64,000 nt of DNA from Streptomyces reniochalinae (GTDB lineage: Bacteria > Actinomycetota > Actinomycetes > Streptomycetales > Streptomycetaceae), in NCBI RefSeq assembly GCF_003323735.1, contig NZ_QOIM01000028.1:186001-250000 (forward strand). The letters are read 5' to 3'. Positions 17,143 through 26,535 of the stretch are shown in pieces; the first letter of the stretch is position 1, and each line of letters begins with the position of its first letter. A model generated the notes under the pieces. That model did not search any database. It had not been told where the DNA came from and saw only the letters and a list, made by a program, of their open reading frames with translations. The position numbers were made by a program, and so were the translations under genes.

Positions 17143-17982
17143 GTGGGAGACACCTCGGAGCGGCACGGACCCAGGGCGTCCGAGAGCCCGGCCGGAACGC
17201 AGGCCGTCGGCCGGGCCCTTGCCGTGCTGCGGCTGTTCATCGAGGCCGAGGGCGACGTCCAGATCACCGAGATCACCCAGCGTCTCGGCCTCACACCCGG
17301 AACCGCACACCGTGTCGTCGGGGCGCTGGCGGCCGAGGGCTTCCTCGTCCGCAACCCCGCGACGGACGGCTACTACCTCGGCAGCACCGCCATCCTGCTC
17401 GGCCAAGCCGCCCAGCGGACCCTGGGCGCCGACCGGGCCATGCCCCTGCTCGAACAGCTCAACGCCGAGACCAACGAGTCGGTCAACCTCGTGGTCAGGG
17501 ACGGCGACGAGTCGGTGGTGGTGATGCGGGTGCAGTCGACACTGCCGCTCCGCTTCGAACAGCACCCGGGTGCGCGGTTCCCGCTGTACTCCACGGCGTC
17601 CGGCAAGGCGATGATGAGCCGTGCGGGGGACACCGAGGCGTACGTCCGCTCCCTCCCCGCACGCCTGCCCGCGGTCACCCCGCACACCGTCTCCACCCCC
17701 CGGCAGCTGGCCGGCGAGTTGGAGCGCACACGCGCACGCGGCTACAGCGTCGACAACGAGGAGAACGTCGAGGGCGTCCGCTGCGTCGGCGCCCCGGTGC
17801 TGGACGCGCACGGGCACGCTCACGCGGCCGTGGTCGTCCAGGTGCCGTCCGTGCGGCTGCCCGACGAGCGCGTCGAGGAACTCGCGCCGCGGCTGATCGA
17901 GGTGGCCGAGCAGGTGGCCCAGGTCGTCCCCTCCGACCGCACGATGCGCTCGGCGCACAGGCGCGCCGAGCCGGGCCGGTGA
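17143..17982 (+). CDS. IclR-family transcriptional regulator
   Basis: An approximately 279-residue regulator with an N-terminal winged helix (TQAVGRALAVLRLFIEAEGDV, then LGLTPGTAHRVVGALAAEGFL) and a C-terminal IclR effector domain (GARFPLYSTASGKAMMS, GYSVDNEENVEGVRCVGAPV). IclR proteins bind small organic acids and usually control an adjacent catabolic operon. Here it is divergent from the transhydrogenase-transporter-dehydrogenase operon. The GTG at 17143 is preferred over the one at 17119 because GGACGGAGG lies about ten bases before it. Its 3' end is inside a very stable terminator stem. Confidence 0.88.
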   Translation: MGDTSERHGPRASESPAGTQAVGRALAVLRLFIEAEGDVQITEITQRLGLTPGTAHRVVGALAAEGFLVRNPATDGYYLGSTAILLGQAAQRTLGADRAMPLLEQLNAETNESVNLVVRDGDESVVVMRVQSTLPLRFEQHPGARFPLYSTASGKAMMSRAGDTEAYVRSLPARLPAVTPHTVSTPRQLAGELERTRARGYSVDNEENVEGVRCVGAPVLDAHGHAHAAVVVQVPSVRLPDERVEELAPRLIEVAEQVAQVVPSDRTMRSAHRRAEPGR

Positions 17983-18024
17983 GCCGGGGCGGGGCCGCAA
18001 CGCCCCGCCCCGGCTCACCGGCCC
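17973..18024. terminator. Very long perfect bidirectional terminator stem
   Basis: Perfect inverted repeat with 23-base arms (17973-17995 and 18002-18024) and a 6-base loop. It begins inside the last codons of the IclR gene and lies between it and the convergent permease gene, so it can terminate both. No T tract is present. Confidence 0.8.
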
Positions 18025-18043
18025 GGCACTCGGTCCTCGTGGG

Positions 18044-19567
18044 TCAGCTCCGCCCCCGGCGCCGGCGCACCGCGTAGGCGCCGAGCACCACCACCAGGGT
18101 CAGGGTGCTGGCGACGAAGTCCATACGGGTGTCGGGCAGGAAGGCCATCGCGAGGATCACGACGGCCATCGCGGCGACCGTGAACCAGCTCAGATACGGG
18201 TAGCCCCACATCTTCAGCGTCAGCGCACCCGGATCCTCGCGCTCCAGCCGTCGCCGCAGCCGGACCTGTGACAGGGCGACGAGCAGGTAGACGAAGAGCG
18301 CGACGGCACCGTAGGAGTGGACGATGAACGAGAAGACGGTGTCGGGGGAGACGTAGGCGAAGACCACCGAGACGTAGCCGAGGACGGTGGCCAGCAGGAT
18401 CGCGCGGCGCGGTACCCCGTTGCCGCTGAGCCGGGTGAGGCCGCGCGGCGCGTCGCCGTTGCGGGTCAGCGCGAAGACGATGCGGGACGCGCTGTAGAGG
18501 CCCGCGTTCAGCGCCGACAGGACGGCGACGAGGATGATCAGGCGCATCACGTCGGCGGCGGCGGGTATCCCGATCTGCTGGAGCGCGGCCACGTAGGGCC
18601 CGTCGCCGATGCTCTTGGAGTTCCACGGCACGATCGCCACGATGAGGAAGATCGAGCCGACGTAGAAGAGCAGCACGCGCAGTACCACCGAGTGCGTGGC
18701 CCGGGCGACAGCGCGGCGCGGTTCCGTGGACTCGGCGGCGGCCAGCGCCGCGATCTCCGCACCGGTGAAGAAGCCGACGGCCGGGATCACCGAGGTGAGC
18801 GCGGGACCGAGGCCATGGGGAGCGAAGCCGCCGTGCTCGGTCAGGTTTCCCGCGTCGGCGTGGGCGCCGGGCCACAGGCCGACGACGAACGCCAGCCCTA
18901 CGACGAGGAAAACGACGATCGCCGCGATCTTCAGCGAGGCGAACCAGTACTCGAACTCGCCGAAGGACTTGACCGAGAAGAGGTTGACCACCGTCAGCAG
19001 CACCATCAGACACAGGCTGATGATCCACAGGTCGATACCGGGCAGCCAGGCGTGGATGATCGTGGCTCCGGTGACGGCCTCCAGGGCGACGACGTTGACC
19101 CAGAAGTACCAGTAGAGCCAGCCGATGGTGAAGCCGCCCCAGGGGCCGAGGGCCAGCCGCGCGTACGCGTAGAAGGACCCCACCGCCGGGCGGGCCACCG
19201 CCATCTCGCCGAGCATGCGCATCACGAGAACGGCGAGCCCGCCCGCCAGCAGGAACGAGATGATGGAGACGGGTCCCGTCTCGCCGATGACGACACCGCT
19301 GCCGACGAACAGCCCGGCTCCGATCACGCCGCCCAGTGCGATCAGTGTCATGTGGCGCTGCTTGAGCCCGTTGTGCAGCCCCGCGCTCGTCTCCGTGGCC
19401 TCCGGCTGCCCGGGTTCCTCGGATCCGCCGGAGGCCGCGGGCCCGCCGTGAGCCCGGGCCCCACCGGGGTCCCCGGCCTGGCCGGGGGCCCCGGGACCGC
19501 CCGCGGGCGCCGGTTCAGGCACCCGCGGAGGCTCCGGTGTGGTTTCGGCCGTTCCGTCCTGTCGCAC
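18044..19567 (-). CDS. Amino acid permease, APC superfamily (possible taurine/GABA-type importer)
   Basis: A 507-residue membrane protein with about 12 segments. The conserved start LKQRHMTLIALGGVIGAGLFVGSGVVIGETGP marks the amino acid transporter branch that includes GabP, AnsP and AroP. GAEIAALAAAESTEPRRAVARA is the conserved cytoplasmic loop after TM6. A long N-terminal tail rich in Gly, Pro and Glu (about 65 residues) precedes the first segment. It is 12 bases downstream of the aminotransferase gene and probably supplies its amino donor; taurine is inferred from the pathway, and GABA or beta-alanine are alternatives. The GTG start has a GAGAGGGG Shine-Dalgarno. Confidence 0.85.
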   Translation of the reverse strand: MRQDGTAETTPEPPRVPEPAPAGGPGAPGQAGDPGGARAHGGPAASGGSEEPGQPEATETSAGLHNGLKQRHMTLIALGGVIGAGLFVGSGVVIGETGPVSIISFLLAGGLAVLVMRMLGEMAVARPAVGSFYAYARLALGPWGGFTIGWLYWYFWVNVVALEAVTGATIIHAWLPGIDLWIISLCLMVLLTVVNLFSVKSFGEFEYWFASLKIAAIVVFLVVGLAFVVGLWPGAHADAGNLTEHGGFAPHGLGPALTSVIPAVGFFTGAEIAALAAAESTEPRRAVARATHSVVLRVLLFYVGSIFLIVAIVPWNSKSIGDGPYVAALQQIGIPAAADVMRLIILVAVLSALNAGLYSASRIVFALTRNGDAPRGLTRLSGNGVPRRAILLATVLGYVSVVFAYVSPDTVFSFIVHSYGAVALFVYLLVALSQVRLRRRLEREDPGALTLKMWGYPYLSWFTVAAMAVVILAMAFLPDTRMDFVASTLTLVVVLGAYAVRRRRGRS

Positions 19568-19579
19568 AGGGTGCCCCTC

Positions 19580-20965
19580 TCAGCCGTGGACGCTGCGCGC
19601 CACGTCGTCCACCATCACCGCGATGCCGGCCAGCAGTTCGCCGAGCACCTCGCGGTCGGCCACCAGGGGCGGCGAGACCATCAGCATCGTGGCGCCCCGG
19701 TCGTCGGGCCGCAGCACCACACCGGTCTTGCGGAACGCGGCGGGCAGCACCTCGCGCAGCACCCGCGCCGACTGCTCCTCGCTCAGCTCGGCGCCCGCGT
19801 CACGGTCGGCGGTGAACTCGATCGCGTAGAAGAATCCCATGCCGCGCACGTCCTTGACGACGCGGTGCCGCTGCTTGATCTCCTCGAGCCCCGCGCGGAG
19901 CTCGGGGCCGAGCGTGCGCACGTTGTCGAGCACGTGCTCGTCGCGCATGGCGGTGATGTTGGCGACCGCGACGGCGGTGGAGACCGGGTGCCCGCCCCAC
20001 GTCGCGCCGTGGGTGAACGTGCCGCCGAGCGGCGAGTCGTACAGCGCCCGCACCAGTGGCTCGCGGGCGATCATCCCGCCGAGCGGCGCATACCCCGAGG
20101 TCGCGCCCTTGGCGAAGGTGATCATGTCGGGGACCGTTCCGAACGCTCCGCTGCCGAACCAGTGGCCCAGCCTGCCGAACGAGCAGATCACCTCGTCCGC
20201 GACGAGCAGCACCCCGTGCCGGTCGCATATCCTGCGCAGCTCCTGCCAGTAGCCGTCGGGCGGCACGAGTGCGCCGCGTCCGTTCTGCACCGGCTCGGCG
20301 AAGACCGCGGCCACCGTCTCAGGGCCCTCCTCGAGGATGGCCCGCTCGACGGCGCGGACGCACTCCAACGCGTCGGCGGGCCCTTGGTCCCCGGTGACGC
20401 CGAGGGTGTTGGGGACGTGCCGGACCCCCTCCAGCAGGGGCATGAACGGCTCACGGATCTTCGGCAGCCCGGTGACGGACAGGGCCCCCAGCGTCACACC
20501 GTGGTAGGCCATGCTGCGGCTGATGATCTTCGTACGTCCGGCCTGGCCCTGGCTCCTGTGGTACTGCCGCGCGAACTTGATCGCCGTCTCGACGGCCTCG
20601 GAACCCGAGTTGACGAACCAGGTCACGTCCAGGTCGCCCGGCGCCAGCTCGGCTATGAGGCTCGCGGCCTCCACGGACGGCGGGTGTGCGGCGCCCCAGT
20701 TGGTGGAGTACGCCATCGTCTCCATCTGTTCGGCGGCCGCCGCGACGATGTCGGAGCGGCTGTGGCCCATGTTCACGCAGAACAGGCCGGCCAGCCCGTC
20801 GAGGAACCGGCGTCCTTGCTCGTCGTAGAGGTGACAGCCCTCGCTGCGGACGAAGACGGGCAGTTCCTCGCCCTGCCACACGTCCCGCCGGGTGAAGTGC
20901 TGGCCCAGGTGCGCCTGTGCTTTGGCGCGGAGGCCGGTGCCGGTGCCGGTGGTGGTCACGGTCAC
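19580..20965 (-). CDS. Class III omega-aminotransferase, probable taurine:pyruvate aminotransferase
   Basis: A 461-residue PLP enzyme. Key features are FLDGLAGLFCVNMGHS near the N-terminus, FVNSGSEAVETAIKFARQYH, the SMAYHGVTLGALSVTG block and the PLP-binding lysine at about residue 286 in MITFAKGATSGYAPLGG. The length and the LAGLFCVN block fit pyruvate-using omega-aminotransferases such as taurine:pyruvate (Tpa) or beta-alanine:pyruvate enzymes. With alanine dehydrogenase 40 bases upstream and Xsc and Pta nearby, Tpa is the best reading: taurine plus pyruvate gives sulfoacetaldehyde plus alanine. Activity on 2-aminoethylphosphonate or GABA cannot be excluded. Confidence 0.75.
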   Translation of the reverse strand: MTVTTTGTGTGLRAKAQAHLGQHFTRRDVWQGEELPVFVRSEGCHLYDEQGRRFLDGLAGLFCVNMGHSRSDIVAAAAEQMETMAYSTNWGAAHPPSVEAASLIAELAPGDLDVTWFVNSGSEAVETAIKFARQYHRSQGQAGRTKIISRSMAYHGVTLGALSVTGLPKIREPFMPLLEGVRHVPNTLGVTGDQGPADALECVRAVERAILEEGPETVAAVFAEPVQNGRGALVPPDGYWQELRRICDRHGVLLVADEVICSFGRLGHWFGSGAFGTVPDMITFAKGATSGYAPLGGMIAREPLVRALYDSPLGGTFTHGATWGGHPVSTAVAVANITAMRDEHVLDNVRTLGPELRAGLEEIKQRHRVVKDVRGMGFFYAIEFTADRDAGAELSEEQSARVLREVLPAAFRKTGVVLRPDDRGATMLMVSPPLVADREVLGELLAGIAVMVDDVARSVHG

Positions 20966-21005
20966 GGTGAGCTCCTTACGATCTACGAAGGTGTGGGGTG
21001 CCCGG

Positions 21006-22121
21006 TCAGTGCAGGAGGGCAGCGGCGTCGGTGTACTCCAGGCCGTGCGCCTCGGCGACGGGCCGGTAGGTCACGCGGCCGTCCAGGACGTTGACGCCCC
21101 GCAGCACAGCGGAATCGGCCTGTGCGGCGCCGGCCAGACCGTTGCCCGCGATGGACAGGACGTAGGGCAGCGTGACGTTGGTCAGCGCGTAGGTGGAGGT
21201 GTTCGGCACGGCACCCGGCATGTTGGCCACGCAGTAGAAGAGCGAGTCGTGCACCGGGTAGACGGGATCGGTGTGCGTGGTGGGGTGGGAGTCCTGGAAA
21301 CACCCGCCCTGGTCGACTGCGATGTCCACCAGCACGGAACCCGGGCGCATGCCCGAAACCATCTGGTTGGTGACCAGCTTGGGCGCCCGCGCGCCCGGTA
21401 CCAGCACCGCCCCGATCACCAGGTCGGCGTCGGCGACGGCGGTCTGGAGCTCGTACGCGTTGGACGCGACGGTGGTGATCCGGCCCTGGTACATCCGGTC
21501 GGCGGCGCGCAGCTTGTCGACGTTCAGGTCGAGCAGGGTGACGTCGGCCCACATGCCGGTGGCCACGGCGACCGCGTTCATGCCCGAGACGCCCGCGCCG
21601 ATGACGGTGACCTTCGCGGGCCGGGTACCGGAGACACCGCCCATCAGCACACCGCGTCCGCCGGCGGCCCGCATCAGGTGGTACGCGCCGACCTGGGGCG
21701 CGAGCCGCCCGGCCACCTCCGACATCGGGAAGAGCAGCGGCAGCGAGCCGTCACCGGGCTGCACCGTCTCGTAGGCGACACCCGTGATGCCCGAGGCGAG
21801 CATCGCCTCGGTGCACTCCAGGGAGGCGGCGAGGTGGAGGTAGGTGAAGAGGGTCTGGCCCGCCCGCATCCGCGGGTACTCCTCGGCCACCGGCTCCTTG
21901 ACCTTGAGTACCAGCTCGGCCTCGCCCCACACCTCGTCGGCGGAGCGCAGCACGGTGGCACCCGCGGCCTTGTAGTCGGTGTCGGCGATGGACGATCCGG
22001 CGCCCGCCTCCTCCTCGACGTACACCGTGTGGCCCGCACGGGTCAGTTCGTGCACGCCCGAGGGGGTGATGGCAACGCGGTACTCGTGGTTCTTGACCTC
22101 TTTGGGGATGCCGATCCGCAT
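21006..22121 (-). CDS. ald: Alanine dehydrogenase
   Basis: A 371-residue NAD-dependent enzyme catalysing L-alanine + NAD+ + H2O to pyruvate + NH4+ + NADH. The start MRIGIPKEVKNHEYRVA, the substrate-binding LVLKVKEP, the dinucleotide loop VIGAGVSGMNAVAVATGMWA and NMPGAVPNTSTYALTN are all typical, as is the length. It leads an operon with the aminotransferase and permease, where it would recycle the alanine formed by transamination back to pyruvate and release the amino nitrogen as ammonium. GGGAG precedes the ATG at 22121. Streptomyces usually also have a housekeeping copy, so this may be a pathway-dedicated paralogue. Confidence 0.93.
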   Translation of the reverse strand: MRIGIPKEVKNHEYRVAITPSGVHELTRAGHTVYVEEEAGAGSSIADTDYKAAGATVLRSADEVWGEAELVLKVKEPVAEEYPRMRAGQTLFTYLHLAASLECTEAMLASGITGVAYETVQPGDGSLPLLFPMSEVAGRLAPQVGAYHLMRAAGGRGVLMGGVSGTRPAKVTVIGAGVSGMNAVAVATGMWADVTLLDLNVDKLRAADRMYQGRITTVASNAYELQTAVADADLVIGAVLVPGARAPKLVTNQMVSGMRPGSVLVDIAVDQGGCFQDSHPTTHTDPVYPVHDSLFYCVANMPGAVPNTSTYALTNVTLPYVLSIAGNGLAGAAQADSAVLRGVNVLDGRVTYRPVAEAHGLEYTDAAALLH

Positions 22122-22184
22122 AACGAACTCCCATCTGCGCAGCTCTGTCCAGCGGCTGCGATGGGGTTTAGATTGCGAGCCCGA

Positions 22185-22230
22185 CTGGTCCGGCGAAAAG
22201 TGCCAGGACCGGCGACTCTGATGGGACCAG
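22185..22230. promoter_or_regulatory. Repeated GGACC-type motifs between ald and MocR gene, candidate MocR/TauR operator
   Basis: Two 10-base direct repeats differing at one position (GGTCCGGCGA at 22187-22196, GGACCGGCGA at 22206-22215) start 19 bases apart. An inverted pair CTGGTCC (22185-22191)/GGACCAG (22224-22230) brackets them. Known TauR/GabR-type regulators bind direct repeats of short CTGGAC-like motifs, so this is the likely binding site controlling the divergent genes. Confidence 0.55.
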
Positions 22231-22245
22231 ACAGCGGGAGACGGC

Positions 22246-23715
22246 ATGCCACGCACGGTGATCGAGGTCGACCGGGAGTCGGACGAACCCCTGTACCGGC
22301 AGCTCCGCAAGGCGATCGAGCACGGCATAGGATCCGGCCTGGTGGACGCGGAAGGCCAGCTGCCCTCGTCCCGCGAACTCGCCCGTGAGCTGGGACTTTC
22401 CCGCAACACGGTGAACGCCGCCTACCAGGAACTGGTCGCCGAGGGGTTCGTCGAGAGCCGCGCCCGCCAGGGCCTGTTCGTCAACCGCGAGATGCGCCCG
22501 TACTGTGCCGTGGAACCCGCCACCGCCGTCCGGCACTACGACTGGTCGGCGCGGCTCGCCAACCTTCCCAGCCGCGCCGACCCACTGCCGCACATCGAGA
22601 AGCAGACCGACTGGGTCGGCTATCCGTACCCCTTCCTGGCCGGGCAGGTCGACTTCCGGGCCTTCCCCGCGCGCGCCTGGGCACGGGCGCTCAACGAAGC
22701 CCTGTACCACCCGCACGCCCAGTTCAGCCTCCAGGACAGCATCGCGGCCGACGATCCGCTGCTGGTGGAGACGTTGTGCACCCGGCTGCTGCCCGCCAGG
22801 GGAGTGCGCGCGGAGCCGGACGAGGTACTGGTCACCGTCGGCTCCCAACAGGGCCTCGACCTGCTGAGCCGGGCGTTGCTGGGCCGCGGCTGTGTGGTCG
22901 CGGTCGAGGACCCCGGCTACCTGGACGCCCGGCACATCTTCGCCCGCGCCGGCGCCGAGCTGCGCCCGCTGCCCGTCAACGCCTCAGGTCTCAGGCCCCC
23001 CGCCACTCTCGCCGGTGTCGACCTGCTGCACGTCACCCCGAGCCACCACCATCCGACCAACGTGACACTCAGCATCGGCCGCCGCCGCGAACTGCTCTCG
23101 GTCGCTCGAAAGTCGGGTACCGCGATCGTGGAGGACGACTACGACAGCGAGTTCCGCTACCAGGGCAGGCCCACGCCGGCCCTCAAGGGCCTGGACGAGA
23201 CAGGGCAGGTCGTCTACCTGGGCACCTTCTCGAAGTTCCTCGCGCCAGGGCTGCGGCTCGGCTACCTGGTGGCCTCGCGTGAACTCGTAAGGGAACTGCG
23301 CGACATCCGGCGCTACTCGGTGCGGCACCCCTCCGGGCACACCCAGCGTGCGCTGGCCCTGTTCATCCGCTCAGGCGAGTACCACCGGGCCGTGCGGCGC
23401 TACCGCACGCGGCTGATGCGCAAGTGGGAGGCGGCCTGCGCAGCCGTCAACACGCACCTGCCCTGGCGCTCCGCGCCGCCGCCGGGCGGCGTCAGCCTCT
23501 GGATGACAGGGCCCGACGGCCTCGACGGGCGCCGTCTGGCACAGCTGGCCCAGCAGCGGGGGGTGCTGATCGAGCCCGGCGACCTCTACTTCCTGGGGGC
23601 GGATGCGCCACGCAACCACTTCCGCATCGGGCTGGCCGCGCCCCAGCTCGCCGCGATCGACCCGGGGGTCGCGATCCTGGGCGAGTTGGTGGAGGCCGCG
23701 ACAGCGTACGAGTGA
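22246..23715 (+). CDS. MocR-family PLP-dependent transcriptional regulator (TauR/GabR-like)
   Basis: A 489-residue fusion of a GntR winged helix (residues about 10-80: PLYRQLRKAIEHGIGSGLV, LPSSRELARELGLSRNTV) and an aminotransferase-like domain (residues about 120-485). The second domain has EDPGYLDARHIF, EDDYDSEFRY and the PLP-binding lysine at about residue 330 in LGTFSKFLAPGLRLGYL. MocR regulators such as TauR (taurine) and GabR (GABA) sense an amino compound through PLP and activate divergent catabolic genes. It is divergent from ald-aminotransferase-permease, fitting TauR-like control. The ATG opens the conserved region. Confidence 0.88.
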   Translation: MPRTVIEVDRESDEPLYRQLRKAIEHGIGSGLVDAEGQLPSSRELARELGLSRNTVNAAYQELVAEGFVESRARQGLFVNREMRPYCAVEPATAVRHYDWSARLANLPSRADPLPHIEKQTDWVGYPYPFLAGQVDFRAFPARAWARALNEALYHPHAQFSLQDSIAADDPLLVETLCTRLLPARGVRAEPDEVLVTVGSQQGLDLLSRALLGRGCVVAVEDPGYLDARHIFARAGAELRPLPVNASGLRPPATLAGVDLLHVTPSHHHPTNVTLSIGRRRELLSVARKSGTAIVEDDYDSEFRYQGRPTPALKGLDETGQVVYLGTFSKFLAPGLRLGYLVASRELVRELRDIRRYSVRHPSGHTQRALALFIRSGEYHRAVRRYRTRLMRKWEAACAAVNTHLPWRSAPPPGGVSLWMTGPDGLDGRRLAQLAQQRGVLIEPGDLYFLGADAPRNHFRIGLAAPQLAAIDPGVAILGELVEAATAYE

Positions 23716-23797
23716 GGCCCCGGCTCGCCCGGTCGGCGCGGGCAGGCGCTCTGCGGTGTGCGCGCACGAACGGGCCGCATCGGCCGGGCCGGTGGCC

Positions 23798-25567
23798 TCA
23801 CACCCGGCATGCGTCGGGCAGCAGCCGTGCGGAAACCGCCATCGGGGCGGCGGGATCCAGCACCGAGGTGCGGGACAGATACGGGCTCAGGTCGCCGCCC
23901 ACCGTCAGCCCGCGCAGCTCCACCGCGCTCTCGGCCTCGATCCGTGCGGCCACCGACGCCAGATGGGAGTCGAGCAGGTGCGGCGGGTTCACCTGGGCCG
24001 TCGCCCCGTCCATCGGCCCGCCGTCCGAGACGAGGAACAGCAGCCGGCGCCCCTCGGGACGCCGCGCGGCACGGCCCGCGGCCCACTCCAGCGCCTCACC
24101 GTCCACACCCTCGCGGTACAGGTCCTGCTTGAGCAGCGCCGCGAGCGCGGGCCTGGCGCGGCGGTAGGGCACGTCGGCGTCCTTGACCACGAGGTGCAGC
24201 CGCTCGTTGAGCCTGCCCGGGCACGCGGGACGGCCCGCACGCAGCCAGTCCCGGTGGGCACGGCCGCCGTGCCACGCGGCCGTGGTGAATCCCAGTACCT
24301 CACACCTCACGCCGGCGAGGTCGAGAGCCCGCGCCCACACGTCGAGGAGCGCTGCGAGCTGCTCCCTGTGCTGCTTCATCGAACCCGAGCAGTCCAGCAG
24401 GAACGTCACCAGCGCCTCCGGCCGGTGCTCGGGCCGCCGGGTGCGGAAGACGCGCCGCTCACCGGGGGAGACCACCAGCCGGGCCAGCGCCCGCCCGTCG
24501 ACCAGACCTTCCTCCTGGCCGCCCGCCCAGTCACCGGGTCCTGGCCGGGCCAGCCGCTCGCGCAGTTGCCTGGCCAGCCGCGCCGTGTGCGGGCGCGCCT
24601 CCTCGATCCGCTGGTCCAGGCGGGCGCGGAAGTCGCCGACAAGAGCGGGCCTCAGGAGGGTGTGGGCCGCGCGTTCCTGGTCGTAGGCGGTGGTGAAGAC
24701 CCGGTAGCCCGGGCCGCTGTCCGTACCGCCCGGCGCGGCGCCCAAGCCCCCCGCCCTTCCCTCGCCGTCCTGCGCACCCTCCTCCTCCAGCAGCAGTGAG
24801 AAGCGCGGCTCCTTGCTGCTGCGCGGCCCCTTGCGTCCTGTGCCGCCTGGCTCGTCCTCGTTCAGCATCGCGGCGACGGTGCGGGCCACGGCCAGCGCGT
24901 GCGGCGCGTACGCGGCCTGGTCGGCGCGGTGCCGTCGCAGCGCGGCGAGGTGGGGGCCGAGCCGGGCGCCGAGAGCCGCGCGTGTCGCCTCGATCAGGTC
25001 CTCGGTCTCCGCCAGCACCGGCACCGCCAGCACCCGGGAGCGGCAGACCTCCAGCGTCGTGTGGAGCAGCAGGCCGCGTGCGGTCGCGGTCAGTCCCGAG
25101 CGGTGGAAGGCGCGCGCCCACCCGGTGTGGCGACGGCGCAGATTGCGCACCATGCCGGGGAACCGGGCGGGAACGAGGGACTCGGCGCGGTACTGCTCCA
25201 GCGTCTCGAACAGCAGCCGCTCCACCGGGTCCACCGGCCGCAGACCGGTGTGCAGCGCGGCATCGGAGCCGGCCAGCCGCAGGGCGAGTCCGTCCGCCAC
25301 GCCCCGCAGCGCCGCACGGCCGTCCTCGGGGGAGGGGCGCAGATGCGGGGCGTGCGCGGGGACCGGCGTGCGGCCGTCGTGCAGCCGGTGGCCTCGGAAC
25401 GTCAACCGCGGTGTGCCGCTCAGTGCCCGTACGGCCGCGGCGCACAGCTCCTCGGCGCTGGGCCCGGCCGTGCCGGCGCTGACGTGCCGGGAGGCGTCCT
25501 CGGCGGTGGGCGGCGAGGTGTCCCCGGCGGCGGGCTCAGACCCTTCCTTCGCGGCCGGTTCGGTCAC
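23798..25567 (-). CDS. CobT-like VWA-domain protein
   Basis: A 589-residue protein. The N-terminal 380 residues are mostly charged and helical, with an acidic Gly/Glu-rich stretch near residue 270. A von Willebrand A domain follows, with the MIDAS motif [14 protein letters not shown] and a later [12 protein letters not shown]. This layout resembles CobT, which works with the CobS ATPase in aerobic cobalt chelation, but also VWA partners of MoxR/NorQ-type ATPases that activate other enzymes. Its GTG start overlaps the stop of the CobS-like gene (GTGA). No cobalamin genes are near, and the setting is taurine catabolism, so a cobaltochelatase role is doubtful; a chaperone-like role is inferred. 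Confidence 0.75.
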   Translation of the reverse strand: MTEPAAKEGSEPAAGDTSPPTAEDASRHVSAGTAGPSAEELCAAAVRALSGTPRLTFRGHRLHDGRTPVPAHAPHLRPSPEDGRAALRGVADGLALRLAGSDAALHTGLRPVDPVERLLFETLEQYRAESLVPARFPGMVRNLRRRHTGWARAFHRSGLTATARGLLLHTTLEVCRSRVLAVPVLAETEDLIEATRAALGARLGPHLAALRRHRADQAAYAPHALAVARTVAAMLNEDEPGGTGRKGPRSSKEPRFSLLLEEEGAQDGEGRAGGLGAAPGGTDSGPGYRVFTTAYDQERAAHTLLRPALVGDFRARLDQRIEEARPHTARLARQLRERLARPGPGDWAGGQEEGLVDGRALARLVVSPGERRVFRTRRPEHRPEALVTFLLDCSGSMKQHREQLAALLDVWARALDLAGVRCEVLGFTTAAWHGGRAHRDWLRAGRPACPGRLNERLHLVVKDADVPYRRARPALAALLKQDLYREGVDGEALEWAAGRAARRPEGRRLLFLVSDGGPMDGATAQVNPPHLLDSHLASVAARIEAESAVELRGLTVGGDLSPYLSRTSVLDPAAPMAVSARLLPDACRV

Positions 25568-26535
25568 GCCGCCTCCAGCTCGCGGTCGAAGCAGCGCTGG
25601 AAGAGCTCGGCGACGAGGGGGCGTTCCTCCTCGTCGCACTTGTTCAGGAACGAGAGCCGGAACGCGAGCGCCACGTCGTCGAACAGCTCGGTGTTCTCGG
25701 CCCAGCTGATGACCGTGCGGGGCGACATCAGGGTCGACAGGTCCCCCGCGCGGAAACCGGAACGGGTCAGGCCCGCGACCGCGACCATCGCCTCCACGAG
25801 CGCCGGGGCTCCGAGCCCGGGCACGCGGGCCCGCACGATGGCGGCCTCCTCGTGCGGGGACAGGTGGTCGAGGGTGGCGACGATGTTCCAGCGGTCCATC
25901 TGGGCGTGGTTGAGCCGCTGCGCACCGCGGTAGAGGCCGTACGGGTCGCCGAGGCCGACCGTGTTGGCGGTGGCGAAGAGGCGGAAGGACGGGTGCGGCT
26001 CCAGCACCCGGTTCTGGTCGAGGAGGGTGAACTTGCCGTCGCGCTCCAGCAGCCGCTGGATCACGAACATCACCTCGGGACGCCCCGCGTCGTACTCGTC
26101 CAGGACCAGGGCGACCGGCCGTTGCAGAGCCCAGGGGACGACCCCTTCCTGGAACGCGGTGACCTGCTTGCCGTCCCGCAGCGTGACCGTGTCCTTGCCC
26201 ACGAGGTCGAGGCGGCTGAGGTGCCCGTCCAGGTTCACACGGACGCACGGCCAGTTGAGACGCGCCGCGACCTGCTCGATGTGGGTCGACTTCCCCGTGC
26301 CGTGCGGGCCCTGGAGCAGCACGCGACGGTTGTGTGTGAAGCCCGCGAGGAGCGCGCGGGTGACGTCCGGGTCGAAGCGGTAGGCGTCGTCGCGCTCCGG
26401 CACGTGAGCGGACGGCTCGCTGAACGCGGGGACCTCGAGGCCGGTGGGGAGACCGAAGACCTCCCGCGCGCTCAGCCGGGTATCGGGGCCCGTCACCTCG
26501 CGTCCCTCGGTCGCCTCCGGTGCCGTCTCGTTCAT
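25564..26535 (-). CDS. CobS-like AAA+ ATPase (MoxR/CobS group)
   Basis: A 323-residue AAA+ ATPase. Walker A is GPHGTGKS (residues 76-83), Walker B is [11 protein letters not shown], and sensor 1 lies in [19 protein letters not shown], followed by [15 protein letters not shown]. These blocks match CobS more closely than generic MoxR. CobS pairs with CobT in metal insertion; related pairs remodel or activate oxidoreductases. It overlaps the IclR gene upstream (ATGA) and the VWA gene downstream (GTGA), giving a three-gene operon beside xsc. A strong AAGGAGG precedes the ATG. What it acts on is unknown. Confidence 0.85.
   Translation of the reverse strand: MNETAPEATEGREVTGPDTRLSAREVFGLPTGLEVPAFSEPSAHVPERDDAYRFDPDVTRALLAGFTHNRRVLLQGPHGTGKSTHIEQVAARLNWPCVRVNLDGHLSRLDLVGKDTVTLRDGKQVTAFQEGVVPWALQRPVALVLDEYDAGRPEVMFVIQRLLERDGKFTLLDQNRVLEPHPSFRLFATANTVGLGDPYGLYRGAQRLNHAQMDRWNIVATLDHLSPHEEAAIVRARVPGLGAPALVEAMVAVAGLTRSGFRAGDLSTLMSPRTVISWAENTELFDDVALAFRLSFLNKCDEEERPLVAELFQRCFDRELEAA

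Noticed and set aside
18044..23715. GABA utilisation locus (GabP, GabT, GabR)
   Set aside because: Possible for permease, aminotransferase and MocR, but no succinate-semialdehyde dehydrogenase is present, and Ald plus Xsc and Pta fit taurine better. Not fully excluded.
23798..26535. True aerobic cobaltochelatase (CobST)
   Set aside because: No CobN or cobalamin genes nearby and the operon faces sulfonate genes; kept as CobS/CobT-like of unknown target.
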